From Myxococcales bacterium (GTDB taxonomy: Bacteria; Myxococcota_A; Polyangia; Polyangiales; Polyangiaceae): 64,000 nt of DNA. The stretch's first letter is position 1. Each line of letters opens with the position of its first letter. The notes below the pieces were generated by a model. That model was given only the letters and a program-made list of their open reading frames with translations. It was not told where the DNA came from and ran no database searches. Made by a program: the position numbers and the translations under genes. The stretch covers positions 62,001 to 126,000 of the forward strand of contig JADJCA010000018.1 of NCBI GenBank assembly GCA_016703425.1. The letters run 5' to 3'. Positions 1 to 8,236 of this stretch are shown here, piece by piece.

Positions 1-2
1 CT

Positions 3-410
3 CTCTCCCGCTGCGGCGACGATCCGCCACCGGCGAGCGGCCCGTGCAACCACGACATCTGCACACGCGGCGAGAGGCTCGGCGTTCAGTGCAACGAATG
101 CACGGCGAAGGTCTGCGAGAAGGACTCGTATTGCTGCACCACGGCGTGGGACGCCGAGTGCATCAGGAAGACCGAGTCGTTGTGCTCGAAGTATCCGTCG
201 TGCCTCGGCCAGTCGTGCTCCAACAAGGCGGATGGTTGGTATTGCAGTGAGGAGCTCGACCCGGTGACGAAGAGTCGCGGACGCGGCGCTTACAAGTGCG
301 TGAAGGGCAGTCAAACGGACGGGAATCCGTGCAATCAGACTGAGAAGTTCTGTCACCCTCAAGGGGACGATTGGAAGAAGCTGGCGCAGTCTATGTGGTT
401 GGCCTCCTGA
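3..410 (+). CDS. Cys-rich secreted protein, C-terminal part (5' end outside window)
   Basis: The reading frame is open from the window edge to a TGA at 408-410, giving at least 135 residues with no start inside the window. It is very rich in Cys, with the spacing CNxC, VCxKDxYCC, WDxxCI and CxxxPSC. That Cys/Trp pattern is common in extracellular myxobacterial proteins and presumably forms disulfides outside the cytoplasm. The last 40 bases overlap, in another frame, the start of a fragment with a completely different domain, so this protein probably ends prematurely after FCHPQGDDW. Function unknown. Location outside the cytoplasm is inferred from the Cys pattern only. Confidence 0.6.
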   Translation, partial: LSRCGDDPPPASGPCNHDICTRGERLGVQCNECTAKVCEKDSYCCTTAWDAECIRKTESLCSKYPSCLGQSCSNKADGWYCSEELDPVTKSRGRGAYKCVKGSQTDGNPCNQTEKFCHPQGDDWKKLAQSMWLAS

Positions 411-874
411 CCAAGGCGGGCGGCGGATTTCTCATCGACCATCCGTCAGCCCCCACCGAGAAGACACTCACCCATTCTTTCGTCGAGTCGCCCGACATGA
501 AGAATCTCTACGACGGGGTCGGCGTAGCGGATGCGAGAGGCGAACTCGCGGTGGAGCTGCCGGCCTACTTCGAGGCGCTCAACACCGACTTCCGGTACCA
601 GCTCACGGCGCTCGGCGGTGCTGCGCCAGACCTTCATGTGAAGGAAGAACTGAAGGCAAATCGATTCGTCGTCGCGGGGGCCAAAGCCGGGCAGCGCATC
701 TCCTGGAGCGTGACCGGCATACGCAACGACGCGTGGGCGCGCGCCAACAGAATCGTCCCGGAGCAAGACAAGCCCGAGGCGGAGAAGGGAACGTTCCTTC
801 ACCCGGAAGCACACGGACAACCCGCCTCCTCCTCGGTCCATACGATGCGGCATCCGGCACCGACGCCGCTGTAG
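371..874 (+). pseudogene. Detached C-terminal domain of a large surface/tail-fibre-like protein
   Basis: The frame is open from 344 and the first plausible start is TTG 371, giving 167 residues. The motifs GGGFLIDHP, FVESPDM, DARGEAxVELP-like DARGELAVELP, FRYQLTALG and EKGTFLHPEAHG are those of a conserved domain. From memory of the family, that domain closes long surface proteins with repetitive N-terminal parts. Here everything upstream of the domain is missing and replaced, in another frame, by the Cys-rich protein. There is no convincing ribosome binding site. The simplest reading is a truncated remnant or recombination product. A frameshifted two-domain gene is the alternative. Confidence 0.5.
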
Positions 875-925
875 GCGGCGTCGCGTGGGGCACCTCACGG
901 GCCCCTCGTGATACAAGAGGAGGGC

Positions 926-1801
926 ATGAGGCGTCTGACGCGCAAAGGCACGCGCGAGGCCGTGTGCCGTCTCACCGCAGGGATGGCCATCGCGTGGTCT
1001 CTCGCGGCGTGTGAAGGTCTCCTCGGCTTCGCGTCCTTCGAGGACCCCGCGCGCGGCGACCCGGTCGATAGCGAGGGCGGCCTCGCGGTGCTCGACAGCG
1101 GGGCTACGCTCGAAGGCAGCGACGGCGCCAATGCCGGACCGCCCGATGGGGACGCTTCGGCATCCGATGCGACGGGCGATGCTTACCTTCGCCCGTCGCC
1201 CTGCAGCGGTGTGGCCGATAGCGGCCCCATCGTGTGCATCACGTTCGAGAGCCTCCCCATCAAGAACGAATCGCCCGGACCGGCCGTTACGTCGGCCACG
1301 GGCGTTGGGCTGGTCCAAGGTCAGCCGGGCCTCGACCAGGCAGGGCTCTTCGACGGAGGCTCGCTCGGGCTGTCGTCCGACCAACGCTTCCAGAGCGACA
1401 AGATCACGATCGACGCGTGGCTCAGACCCAGTGCCGTTGCCAAGGCCTCGATCTTCGAGATCAGCGGCTATCTAGCGATGCAGTTGAATGCCGCCAACCA
1501 GCTGGTGTGTCGGCATGGCACCATCGCGATTGCGGCCGCCACAACGACGGCCACCTTGCAGCCGGGCGTGTGGACCCACGTCGCGTGCGTCTTTGAAGGC
1601 ACCGCAACGGGGTACGTCGATGGAGTCCCTCGCGCCTCCGCCGGCCCGGTGGCGCCCGGTACGGTGACCCCGGGTGCGCTCGTCACCGTAGGCTCCGGCA
1701 TCACGACGAAGTTCGACGGTCAGATGGATGAGGTGCGCTACTTCGTCCGCGCCATGGAGCAAACGGAGATCGCCGCGGCTGCGACGCCGCCAAAGCCTTG
1801 A
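926..1801 (+). CDS. LamG-domain (concanavalin A-like) lipoprotein
   Basis: 291 residues. A basic N-terminus and hydrophobic stretch end in the lipobox LAAC, so it is predicted to be a lipid-anchored envelope protein. An Ala/Asp/Gly-rich linker (about residues 30-85) precedes a LamG-like jelly roll from about residue 95. Its typical elements are ITIDAWLRP, GVWTHVACVFEG, GYVDGVP and GQMDEVRYF, which in the family bind carbohydrate or protein surfaces. ATG 926 was chosen over GTG 908 because an AGGAGGG Shine-Dalgarno sequence lies immediately before it and the signal peptide then begins normally. The ligand is unknown. Confidence 0.75.
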   Translation: MRRLTRKGTREAVCRLTAGMAIAWSLAACEGLLGFASFEDPARGDPVDSEGGLAVLDSGATLEGSDGANAGPPDGDASASDATGDAYLRPSPCSGVADSGPIVCITFESLPIKNESPGPAVTSATGVGLVQGQPGLDQAGLFDGGSLGLSSDQRFQSDKITIDAWLRPSAVAKASIFEISGYLAMQLNAANQLVCRHGTIAIAAATTTATLQPGVWTHVACVFEGTATGYVDGVPRASAGPVAPGTVTPGALVTVGSGITTKFDGQMDEVRYFVRAMEQTEIAAAATPPKP

Positions 1802-1866
1802 CCTGGTCGACCTGCGCATCGGGCAAAGCCCCGTCGAGGGCGACCGTTCCGAACTACACTCGCGCG

Positions 1867-2370
1867 ATGCGCACGCTGGCGACTCTGCTCTTCTGCGTCC
1901 TCGGCCTCGCCTCCTGCGTCGGTCCCACGCTCGTCGTGCAGCAATACAAGGGCGAGGTGCGTCCTCGGTATCAAGTCGCGATCTTGCGTCAGCGCGGCGT
2001 CGACACGGCACGCATCGCGACGCTCGACGGTGACGACGTCGCGGTGCCCATCGCCAGCGACGTGCGCCTCCACCTGGAGATGCTCCCGGGCGAGCACGCC
2101 GTCAGCGCCTTCGACCAGCGTGATCCGAACCGCGTCACGCCCGAGCTTCGCTTTCTCGCCGAGGCCGGCCGCACGTACCGCGTCGACGTCGCGAGTGCGG
2201 AGTACGGCCACGGCGTCCTTGGCCGCGTCGTGGAGATCGACCCCGACTCGGAGCGCGAGGTGCGCGACGTGACAGCGACTCGGCGGGAGCGAACTCGCGA
2301 CGAGGGCGCGAGCCGCGCGGCGGAAGGCGGCCCCGACGGTGGAGCTGAGCCGGTCCGCTCGCCAGAATAG
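1867..2370 (+). CDS. Small putative lipoprotein, function unknown
   Basis: 167 residues starting at ATG 1867. An upstream in-frame GTG/ATG region lacks any signal, whereas this start opens directly on a signal peptide with lipobox LASC at about residues 14-17. The mature part has PRYQVAILRQ, DGDDV, a LPGEHxV segment and GRTYRVDV. This resembles short envelope proteins with a PEGA-like strand pattern in which a peptide is held against the membrane. The C-terminus is Arg/Glu/Gly-rich and looks disordered. Unrecognised beyond that. It follows the LamG lipoprotein by 65 bases and may share its transcript. Confidence 0.6.
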   Translation: MRTLATLLFCVLGLASCVGPTLVVQQYKGEVRPRYQVAILRQRGVDTARIATLDGDDVAVPIASDVRLHLEMLPGEHAVSAFDQRDPNRVTPELRFLAEAGRTYRVDVASAEYGHGVLGRVVEIDPDSEREVRDVTATRRERTRDEGASRAAEGGPDGGAEPVRSPE

Positions 2371-2420
2371 CGCCCGCCCCGGAGTTCCCCGAGCACCGAG
2401 TCCTCACGTACGCTGGCCCG

Positions 2421-3494
2421 ATGCTGCCGCCGGATGTCGCCGCGCGCGTCACAGTGGAGGCCACTCGTGCCGCCTTCTTCGTGGGGCTGCCGGCGCTCGC
2501 ACTCTTCGTCGCGACCGTGCGGCGTCGCTCGCTCCTGGGGCAAGCCAAGCGCTCCCGCGACGCAGGCCACGGCGAAGGCCCCTTGCGACCGGGCGCGTCG
2601 ACCATCATCCACGGCGTGGTGGAGCCAACGCCGGCCGACGAAGCGGCCATCGAGATCACCATCACGCAAGAGGGCCACGAGCGCGGCCCCAAAGACGCGC
2701 TCACGCATTCGTGGCGCGAGGTTGGCCGCGAGGCCCGCGCGGTGCCGTTCGTCGTCGCCGACCGACGCGGCTTTCGGGTGCGCGTCGAAGCCAACGACCA
2801 AACGCGCCTCGTCGACGCGCTCGACGAGGTCACCTACGAGCCCAATCCGAACGTGCGTCGCCGCCGCGCCCGCCTCGTAGCTGGCGAGCCCATCTACGTC
2901 CTTGGCGAGCTCGCGGAAGAGGCCGTAGGCGGCGCCTATCGCGGCCAAGACGCCGCGCTCGTGATGCGGGCGCCAAAGCGCGGCGCCCTCGTGTGCTCGA
3001 CGCGGCCGCTCGACGAGCGCTTCCTACGCGACGCGACACGCCACGGTCGATTCGCTTGGTTCTTCGGCGCGGTCGCGCTCTTGCTCCTCGCCTTCGAGAT
3101 CCCGCCCATGCTGGCGCTCCTCCGCGCGAGCCCTGACACCGTCACGGTGATCGGCACCCGCATGAAGCCCGGCCCCAACACCAACTGCTACGTAGACGTG
3201 CGAGCCTCACACGGCGACGCGCTAACCCTCCGCATGCCTCCCTCCGCGTGCAAGACGCTCAAGGCCGGCGACACGTTCACGCGCCTCAGACCGATTGAGT
3301 CGGCGTGGCCGTTCTTGTCCTTGCCGACGTTCGCCATCATGTTGCTCGGGCTGATCACCTTCGCCGTTGGACGGCGCCGACCCTGGTACGAAGCGGCCGT
3401 CATCGACGTCGGAGTGGGCCCACTGGCACGCCCCGCGAAGGCGGGCCACGAACTCGACGCCTTCTCTCAGAACGCCGACGCGAACGACTCCTGA
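2421..3494 (+). CDS. GIDE-like membrane protein
   Basis: 357 residues. A transmembrane segment lies near the N-terminus (FFVGLPALALFVATV, about residues 19-33). A long soluble part follows, then two more hydrophobic helices around residues 212-235 and 292-315. The segment RLVAGEPIYVLGEL, followed by APKRGALVCSTRPLDE, matches the arrangement of the GIDE domain first described in the MUL1/MAPL ubiquitin ligases: membrane-flanked, with the PVYVLG-type strand. There is no RING finger, as is usual for bacterial relatives, so ubiquitin ligase activity is not implied. The role is unknown. The similarity is judged by eye and moderate. Confidence 0.55.
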   Translation: MLPPDVAARVTVEATRAAFFVGLPALALFVATVRRRSLLGQAKRSRDAGHGEGPLRPGASTIIHGVVEPTPADEAAIEITITQEGHERGPKDALTHSWREVGREARAVPFVVADRRGFRVRVEANDQTRLVDALDEVTYEPNPNVRRRRARLVAGEPIYVLGELAEEAVGGAYRGQDAALVMRAPKRGALVCSTRPLDERFLRDATRHGRFAWFFGAVALLLLAFEIPPMLALLRASPDTVTVIGTRMKPGPNTNCYVDVRASHGDALTLRMPPSACKTLKAGDTFTRLRPIESAWPFLSLPTFAIMLLGLITFAVGRRRPWYEAAVIDVGVGPLARPAKAGHELDAFSQNADANDS

Positions 3495-3645
3495 CGGCGT
3501 GTCGCGTACCTGCGCCGCCACCGACGACCGACGGATCGTGCGATTCCGCGAAGACGACCGCGACCACACATAGGCGCCGCCGCCACACATGCAGTCTGCA
3601 CCCATCACCCTAGCGGCGCGAGACGGAGCGTTCTAGATTTCGTCC

Positions 3646-4347
3646 ATGCAAGGCTGCTCGAGTTGCGGCAGGGTGCCAATCGCGGAGACGCCCAAAGCGC
3701 TCTCGAACTCGCTCGGCGGGAGCGCCTCGACGTATTCGGTGGCCCACGGCATCAAGAATGTGTCGAACCGTGGAGCGAACGGCGTGCCTGGCATTCGCCT
3801 CGACATGAAGTCTGAGAAGTCGCTCGCGTGGGTGCGGGCAGCAGCGCCCTTCAACGCGTCAGACATCCCCGAGAAGGTCACGAGCAAGCTCTGGGTCAAC
3901 ATCGCCTGCGACAGCCTTGTCGTCGACGCCGACGGAAACGTGGGTGGTGCACTCGCGGAGCAATACGTCGCCAACGGCGGGCAAGCGTATATCGGCATCG
4001 TCGGGAGCCCGAGCGCCTTCGCGGGAGACGGCTACGCGAAGCGCGCGCAGGAGCTCGTGAAGGCGAACCCTTCGATGACGGGGGCGCAGCTCGCGGACAA
4101 GATGAGCCGCGAGGCGTGGGGGTCGAAGCCCGGCATGGAGCAAGATCGGCAAGCACGCCTCGATGCGGGAAAAAACGAGGCCACAGCGGGCATGGGACGC
4201 AGCTCCATCTCGGCGATCGCTCCGGCAAAGTCACCGCAGTTCTTTTGTTACGGCCCCGGCTGCGATCTCCCCCTCGGCCAGGTCATCGACGGGAAAGCCC
4301 AAGGAGAAGACCAGCGCCCCGGCGATCGACCCTACCCAAGCCTGTAG
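3646..4347 (+). CDS. Hypothetical protein, possible caspase/gingipain-fold remnant
   Basis: 233 residues. No signal peptide or membrane helix. The segment KLWVNIACDSL, followed by GGALAEQYVANGGQAYIGIVG, has the order strand-Cys-(GxLAE)-strand. That order is seen around the catalytic Cys of CD-clan peptidases (caspase-like C14, gingipain C25), where a helix follows the Cys and the next strand reads AVIG. A matching catalytic His (HG motif) upstream is only weakly suggested by YSVAHGIKN at about residues 31-39. The C-terminus is low complexity. It could be a remnant, a small unrelated protein, or not translated at all. The following 268 bases hold no gene. Confidence 0.35.
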   Translation: MQGCSSCGRVPIAETPKALSNSLGGSASTYSVAHGIKNVSNRGANGVPGIRLDMKSEKSLAWVRAAAPFNASDIPEKVTSKLWVNIACDSLVVDADGNVGGALAEQYVANGGQAYIGIVGSPSAFAGDGYAKRAQELVKANPSMTGAQLADKMSREAWGSKPGMEQDRQARLDAGKNEATAGMGRSSISAIAPAKSPQFFCYGPGCDLPLGQVIDGKAQGEDQRPGDRPYPSL

Positions 4348-4615
4348 TGCTCCCGAAACGACGCGGGGCCCGCGATCGGGCAATGCGGCAACGCTCCACC
4401 ACTCCCGGCAGGCGTCGGGGAGGTAGGCCCCCGGCGCCATCTCTCGCGGCTGAATCATTTCGTTGGGATCGGCCCGCGAGGGCGTTGGCGCGCCCCGTGC
4501 TTCGAAGCCAGCATGCTCCACAACTACTGACAAAACTCGGCACCCCAATCTCCATTCTTTCGACGTCCTCTGCCGTCGTTGACACCGCTTCGGCCAGCCT
4601 GTTATCCGAAACGCG

Positions 4616-5344
4616 GTGCGTTCCCCTCTCCTCGCCAAGAGCGCCCGCTCGGCGCGTCGGCGCTGGTTTCGGGGTCTTCTGGCCCTCGTCGCCGTCGCGA
4701 CCGCGTGGGTTGTGCTCGTTGCGACGGAGCGCGACGCCCTCGCGCAATGCGTCGACGACGAGCTGAAACAGGAGCTCGTCGGCGGCCGTCACTACCGGGG
4801 CGTCCAGGAGCGCCTCTTCGTGAAAGCGTTCCGCCACGAGCTGTCCGGCATGGGCGGCTGGTACGCGGCGGACCTCTACTCCTCGAGCTGGGTCGCCGGC
4901 GGAGCCTACACGTTTCACTTCTCGGAGGATTTCGCGCTCGAAGCGAGCGCGGCGTTCAATCGGTTTCGCTCCAAGGCGACCGACAGCTACGAGAAGCGCT
5001 ACCCACAGATCCAGGTGCAAGAGCGGGCCGATCGGCCGGGCCGCCAGTACTTCGGGCATCTGCTTTGGTCGTTCGCCTACGGCAAACTGCGATGGGCTGG
5101 CGGCGGCATCACACGCTTCGACCTCAACGCCGCGCTCGGCGCCGGCGTGACCGACGACGACACCTCGCAAGGCCTCACCGGCAGCTTCGGCATGGGCACC
5201 AAGTGGTACTTCGGAAAGTGGTTCGCCCTCCGCTTCGACCTGCGCGATCACATCTTGCGAGAAGTGCTGCTCGGCGAAGAGCACCTCGTGAACGACATCG
5301 TGGCGACGGGCGGCTTCAGCGTCTTCGTCCCGTTCGGGTGGTAG
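4616..5344 (+). CDS. Outer-membrane beta-barrel protein of a Glt-type motility locus
   Basis: 242 residues from GTG 4616. The signal region is LLALVAVATAWVVLV ending near ALAQ, followed by CVDDELKQELVGGRHYRGVQ. The mature part is a small barrel with alternating aromatic strands (WYAADLYSSSWVAGGAYTFH, FALEASAAFNRF, WYFGKWFALRFDLRDHI) and ends in the aromatic VFVPFGW expected of an outer-membrane protein. This is the myxobacterial conserved barrel family that, in Myxococcus xanthus, includes the porin-like gliding proteins GltA, GltB and GltH. Its place at the head of the gltC-gltG-like run supports a Glt role. Which of the three paralogues it matches cannot be told. Confidence 0.7.
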   Translation: MRSPLLAKSARSARRRWFRGLLALVAVATAWVVLVATERDALAQCVDDELKQELVGGRHYRGVQERLFVKAFRHELSGMGGWYAADLYSSSWVAGGAYTFHFSEDFALEASAAFNRFRSKATDSYEKRYPQIQVQERADRPGRQYFGHLLWSFAYGKLRWAGGGITRFDLNAALGAGVTDDDTSQGLTGSFGMGTKWYFGKWFALRFDLRDHILREVLLGEEHLVNDIVATGGFSVFVPFGW

Positions 5345-5416
5345 GTGCGGGCGCCCATGTAGGCACCCCACACGCGTCTAGCCCTAGCGCGCGAACCAGG
5401 GGAAGATGCGGTTCTC

Positions 5417-6193
5417 ATGAGATTGCGGTTTTCGGCGATCGTCTCGGGGCTGCTCGTGGCGGCCGCCTGCCTTGGAACGATGGCCGACGGGCCGGAGGCG
5501 AGCGCTCAGCAGCCGAAGAAGGACCGCAAGCGCCCACCCAAGCCTGCGGCCGCCGCCGTCGTCGACGCCGGTGCGGCAGAGGCCAAGGCCGACGACGACA
5601 AAGAGAAGGACAAGGGCGCCCCGCTGGCGGCTGCCGGCGACGCCGGCGCCGCGATCGAGCTCGGCGACGGCGGCACCCGCATCTCGCCGCTGACGCCGCT
5701 CGCGAATGAGCTGCCTCTCGCGAGCGACGCCGGGACCGTCGACTACGACCGCCTCATCGCCGACATCGCATCGCTGCGCACGCGCGTCGCCGCCGTGGGT
5801 GAGGGACTCTTTCAATCGCGCATGACCATCGCGCTGCGCCTCGAGGGTGAGCGCGCGAGGCCGCACCGCCTCACCGTCTCCGTCGACGACGGCGTCGTCT
5901 ACACGAGCCCGCAGGGGTTCCGCGGCGACGAGATGACGCCGGTCTTCGGGCGAGCGCTCGCGCCGGGCCGCCACGCCGTCACCGTCGACGTGGAGCGCGA
6001 AGATCGCGAGAACGCCGCCTACAAGAGCGGGCAGCGCTCTCGCTTCATCGTCGAGGTGAGCCGCGACGAGCAGCTCGACGTGGAGCTGCGCGTGGAGGAC
6101 GACTCAACGATGGGCGACCTGCCCTCCAAAAAGGGCGGTCGCTACGATCTGCGTGTCCGCATGAAGGCGAACGCTCGCGCCTTGAAGAAGTAA
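5417..6193 (+). CDS. Pro/Ala-rich exported protein of the Glt-like operon
   Basis: 258 residues. The N-terminus (MRLRFSAIVSGLLVAAACLG) is a signal peptide, possibly with lipobox AAAC. A charged Ala/Lys/Asp-rich linker (about residues 30-75) leads to a compact C-terminal part. That part contains DYDRLIADIASLRTRV (helical, coiled-coil-like) and a beta-rich segment, LTVSVDDGVVY...PGRHAVTVDV, of the kind that bends over bound or tethered partners. Genes at this place in related genomes are, as I recall, often misnamed dihydrolipoamide acetyltransferase because of the Ala/Pro/Lys linker; no lipoyl or catalytic motif is visible. It lies 3 bases upstream of the gltC-like gene, so it is presumably cotranscribed and periplasmic. 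Confidence 0.65.
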   Translation: MRLRFSAIVSGLLVAAACLGTMADGPEASAQQPKKDRKRPPKPAAAAVVDAGAAEAKADDDKEKDKGAPLAAAGDAGAAIELGDGGTRISPLTPLANELPLASDAGTVDYDRLIADIASLRTRVAAVGEGLFQSRMTIALRLEGERARPHRLTVSVDDGVVYTSPQGFRGDEMTPVFGRALAPGRHAVTVDVEREDRENAAYKSGQRSRFIVEVSRDEQLDVELRVEDDSTMGDLPSKKGGRYDLRVRMKANARALKK

Positions 6194-6196
6194 CGC

Positions 6197-8236
6197 ATGA
6201 AGAGTCGCCGTGTCGCCGCCGCCGTCTCACTCGCTTGGCTCGTCAGCCTCGCGGGGAGCGGTCACGCGCAAACAGCGGCGCCGGCAAAAGAGAAGCTCGC
6301 CGACGGCGCGCCCGCGGCACAGGGGCCCGCCGCGGCGCCGCCAGGGGCGCCGACGGGGACGCCGACACCTGCCGATCCGTCGCAGGGCGACAAGATGCGC
6401 GACTACCACGCGGCCTTGCGCGGGCGTCGCCTCGGCTCGCAAGAGGCCATGGGACTCGACTACGTGCGAGCGCGCGTATCGGAAGCCGAATCGCTAAGGC
6501 ACGCGGGGCGCAACGACGAAGCCGCGGCACGCCTCGTCGAGCTCGTTGAACACCCGCAGTTTGAGCCATTCCAAGAGAACGAAGAGGGCAAGGCCGCCAT
6601 CTACTTGCTCGGCGACACACTCGCCGCGAGCTCCGCCTACGAGCCGGCGCGCGCCTATTTGCAACGCCTCCTGACGCAAAAGACAGCGTCGCTCGCCGGC
6701 GGCTCCTACGCCGCGCGTGCCGTGCGGCGCCTCGTCGACATCGCCCTCGAGACACGGCGCTACGACGTGGTGCTCGCCGATCTCAAAGCCGTGCCCGCGA
6801 GCGCACCGGAAGAGATCCGCGGCGAGGTCTCGTACCTCACGGGCCGCGCCCGCGAAGGAGGCGACGCCGACGGTGCCATCGCCGCGTACGGCGTCGTCAC
6901 GCCGCGCTCGCGTTTTTGGGCGCAAGCGACCTACCGCGCGGGCCTCTTGCACACGGCGCGCGGACGCCTGAAAGAAGGAGAGAACCTCTTCTGCCGGGTC
7001 GCCGATCCGAAGCGCCAAGGCGCCGGCGGCGTCTCGCCGGTCTTCGGTGACGCTCGCTTCTTCGCGGTGCGCGATCTCGCGCGCCTAGGCCTTGGTCGCA
7101 TCGCCCACGAACAGGGCCGCTTCGACGACGCGCGCTACTACTACTACCTCGTGCCCCGCGACTCGAACCGCCTCGCCGAGGCGCTCTACGAGTCGGCCAC
7201 GGGCCGCTACGAAAAGAAGGACTACGAAGGCGCCCGCGAGCTTCTGAACGAGCTCCGCGGCCTCGGCGCGCACCACGTCTACGAGGACGAGGCGCAGATC
7301 CTCGACGCCTACGTCGACCTTGCACAATGCAAGTTTCCCGACGCAGACAAGAAGCTCGTCCTATTCCTTTCGCGCTACGAGCCGGTGCGCGACGCGGCCC
7401 GGCGGGTGGCCGCCGACGAGCGCGCCATGGCGGGCCTTTTGTCGGTGACGCGCGGGGCCGCCCCGAGCGCCGCCGAAGCCGGCGCGGCAACGCCGGACAC
7501 GCTCGCGACCATCGCGTCGCTGGTGCGCGTTGACGCCGCCTACGGCGCCGCCGTGAAGCAACGGGCGGTGCTGGAGCGCGAGGCGAGCGGTCTCAAGCTC
7601 GCGGCCCGGCAACTCGGCGAGCTCGCGCGTACGATGCAAACGGCCGGTGGCGTGGCACCGGCGCTCGCCGATGGTCACGTGGACGAAGGGCCGAAAGACG
7701 TGCAAGCCGCCATCGACGGCGTGCGCCGCGAGATCGACGCGCTCGAGGCGGCCAAGGTCCCCGAGGCCCGGACGACCATGTTGCGAACGGAGCTCGCAGA
7801 GCTCGAGGCCCGGCTCGCCACGAGCCGCGGCACGGCGGCGGCCGGCGCGGGGACCTTGAGCAGCAGCAAAGGCGCCGACTTGCCGGATCTCTTGCTCCAA
7901 GACGGCGCGAGGGCGCAGGCCTTGGCCCCCAACGTCGAGCGGGCGCGGCGCGAGCTCGAGCGCACCGAGTCCGCCTACGCGAAGGACGCGCTGCGCCGCT
8001 TGGATTTGCGCCTCTCGCGTCTCCTCCGTCGAGCGCGCCTCGGCCGCATCGAGTCGGTGCTCGGAAAGAAGCGAGCCCTTGAGGTCGAGATCGAGGCCAT
8101 CGCCAACGGCTACTTGCCGAACGACGCCGTCGATTCGCTCGATGCCGCGCGGTACCTGAAAGACAACGAGGAGTATTGGCCCTTCGAAGGCGACGATTGG
8201 CCCGACGAATACGTGGGCAGCGAGGGCCTCAAGTGA
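6197..8236 (+). CDS. gltC: GltC-like periplasmic TPR protein (gliding motility)
   Basis: 679 residues with an N-terminal signal peptide (SLAWLVSLAGSGHAQ) and a Pro/Ala/Gly linker. Helical tetratricopeptide-like repeats fill about residues 70-420 (AESLRHAGRNDEAAARLVEL, DARYYYYLVPRDSNRLAEAL). A long coiled-coil-prone part, about residues 430-640 and rich in Leu/Glu/Arg, follows, with an acidic tail ending WPDEYVGSEGLK. GltC of Myxococcus is a periplasmic TPR protein of the Agl-Glt gliding complex of, as I recall, about this length. The symbol rests on size, architecture and position directly before gltD, not on an alignment. It overlaps the next gene by 4 bases (GTGA), indicating translational coupling. 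Confidence 0.6.
   Translation: MKSRRVAAAVSLAWLVSLAGSGHAQTAAPAKEKLADGAPAAQGPAAAPPGAPTGTPTPADPSQGDKMRDYHAALRGRRLGSQEAMGLDYVRARVSEAESLRHAGRNDEAAARLVELVEHPQFEPFQENEEGKAAIYLLGDTLAASSAYEPARAYLQRLLTQKTASLAGGSYAARAVRRLVDIALETRRYDVVLADLKAVPASAPEEIRGEVSYLTGRAREGGDADGAIAAYGVVTPRSRFWAQATYRAGLLHTARGRLKEGENLFCRVADPKRQGAGGVSPVFGDARFFAVRDLARLGLGRIAHEQGRFDDARYYYYLVPRDSNRLAEALYESATGRYEKKDYEGARELLNELRGLGAHHVYEDEAQILDAYVDLAQCKFPDADKKLVLFLSRYEPVRDAARRVAADERAMAGLLSVTRGAAPSAAEAGAATPDTLATIASLVRVDAAYGAAVKQRAVLEREASGLKLAARQLGELARTMQTAGGVAPALADGHVDEGPKDVQAAIDGVRREIDALEAAKVPEARTTMLRTELAELEARLATSRGTAAAGAGTLSSSKGADLPDLLLQDGARAQALAPNVERARRELERTESAYAKDALRRLDLRLSRLLRRARLGRIESVLGKKRALEVEIEAIANGYLPNDAVDSLDAARYLKDNEEYWPFEGDDWPDEYVGSEGLK

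Noticed and set aside
5417..6193. Dihydrolipoamide acetyltransferase as a name for this gene
   Set aside because: Only an Ala/Pro/Lys-rich linker resembles that enzyme. No lipoyl domain or catalytic HxxxD is present, and a signal peptide makes it an exported protein.
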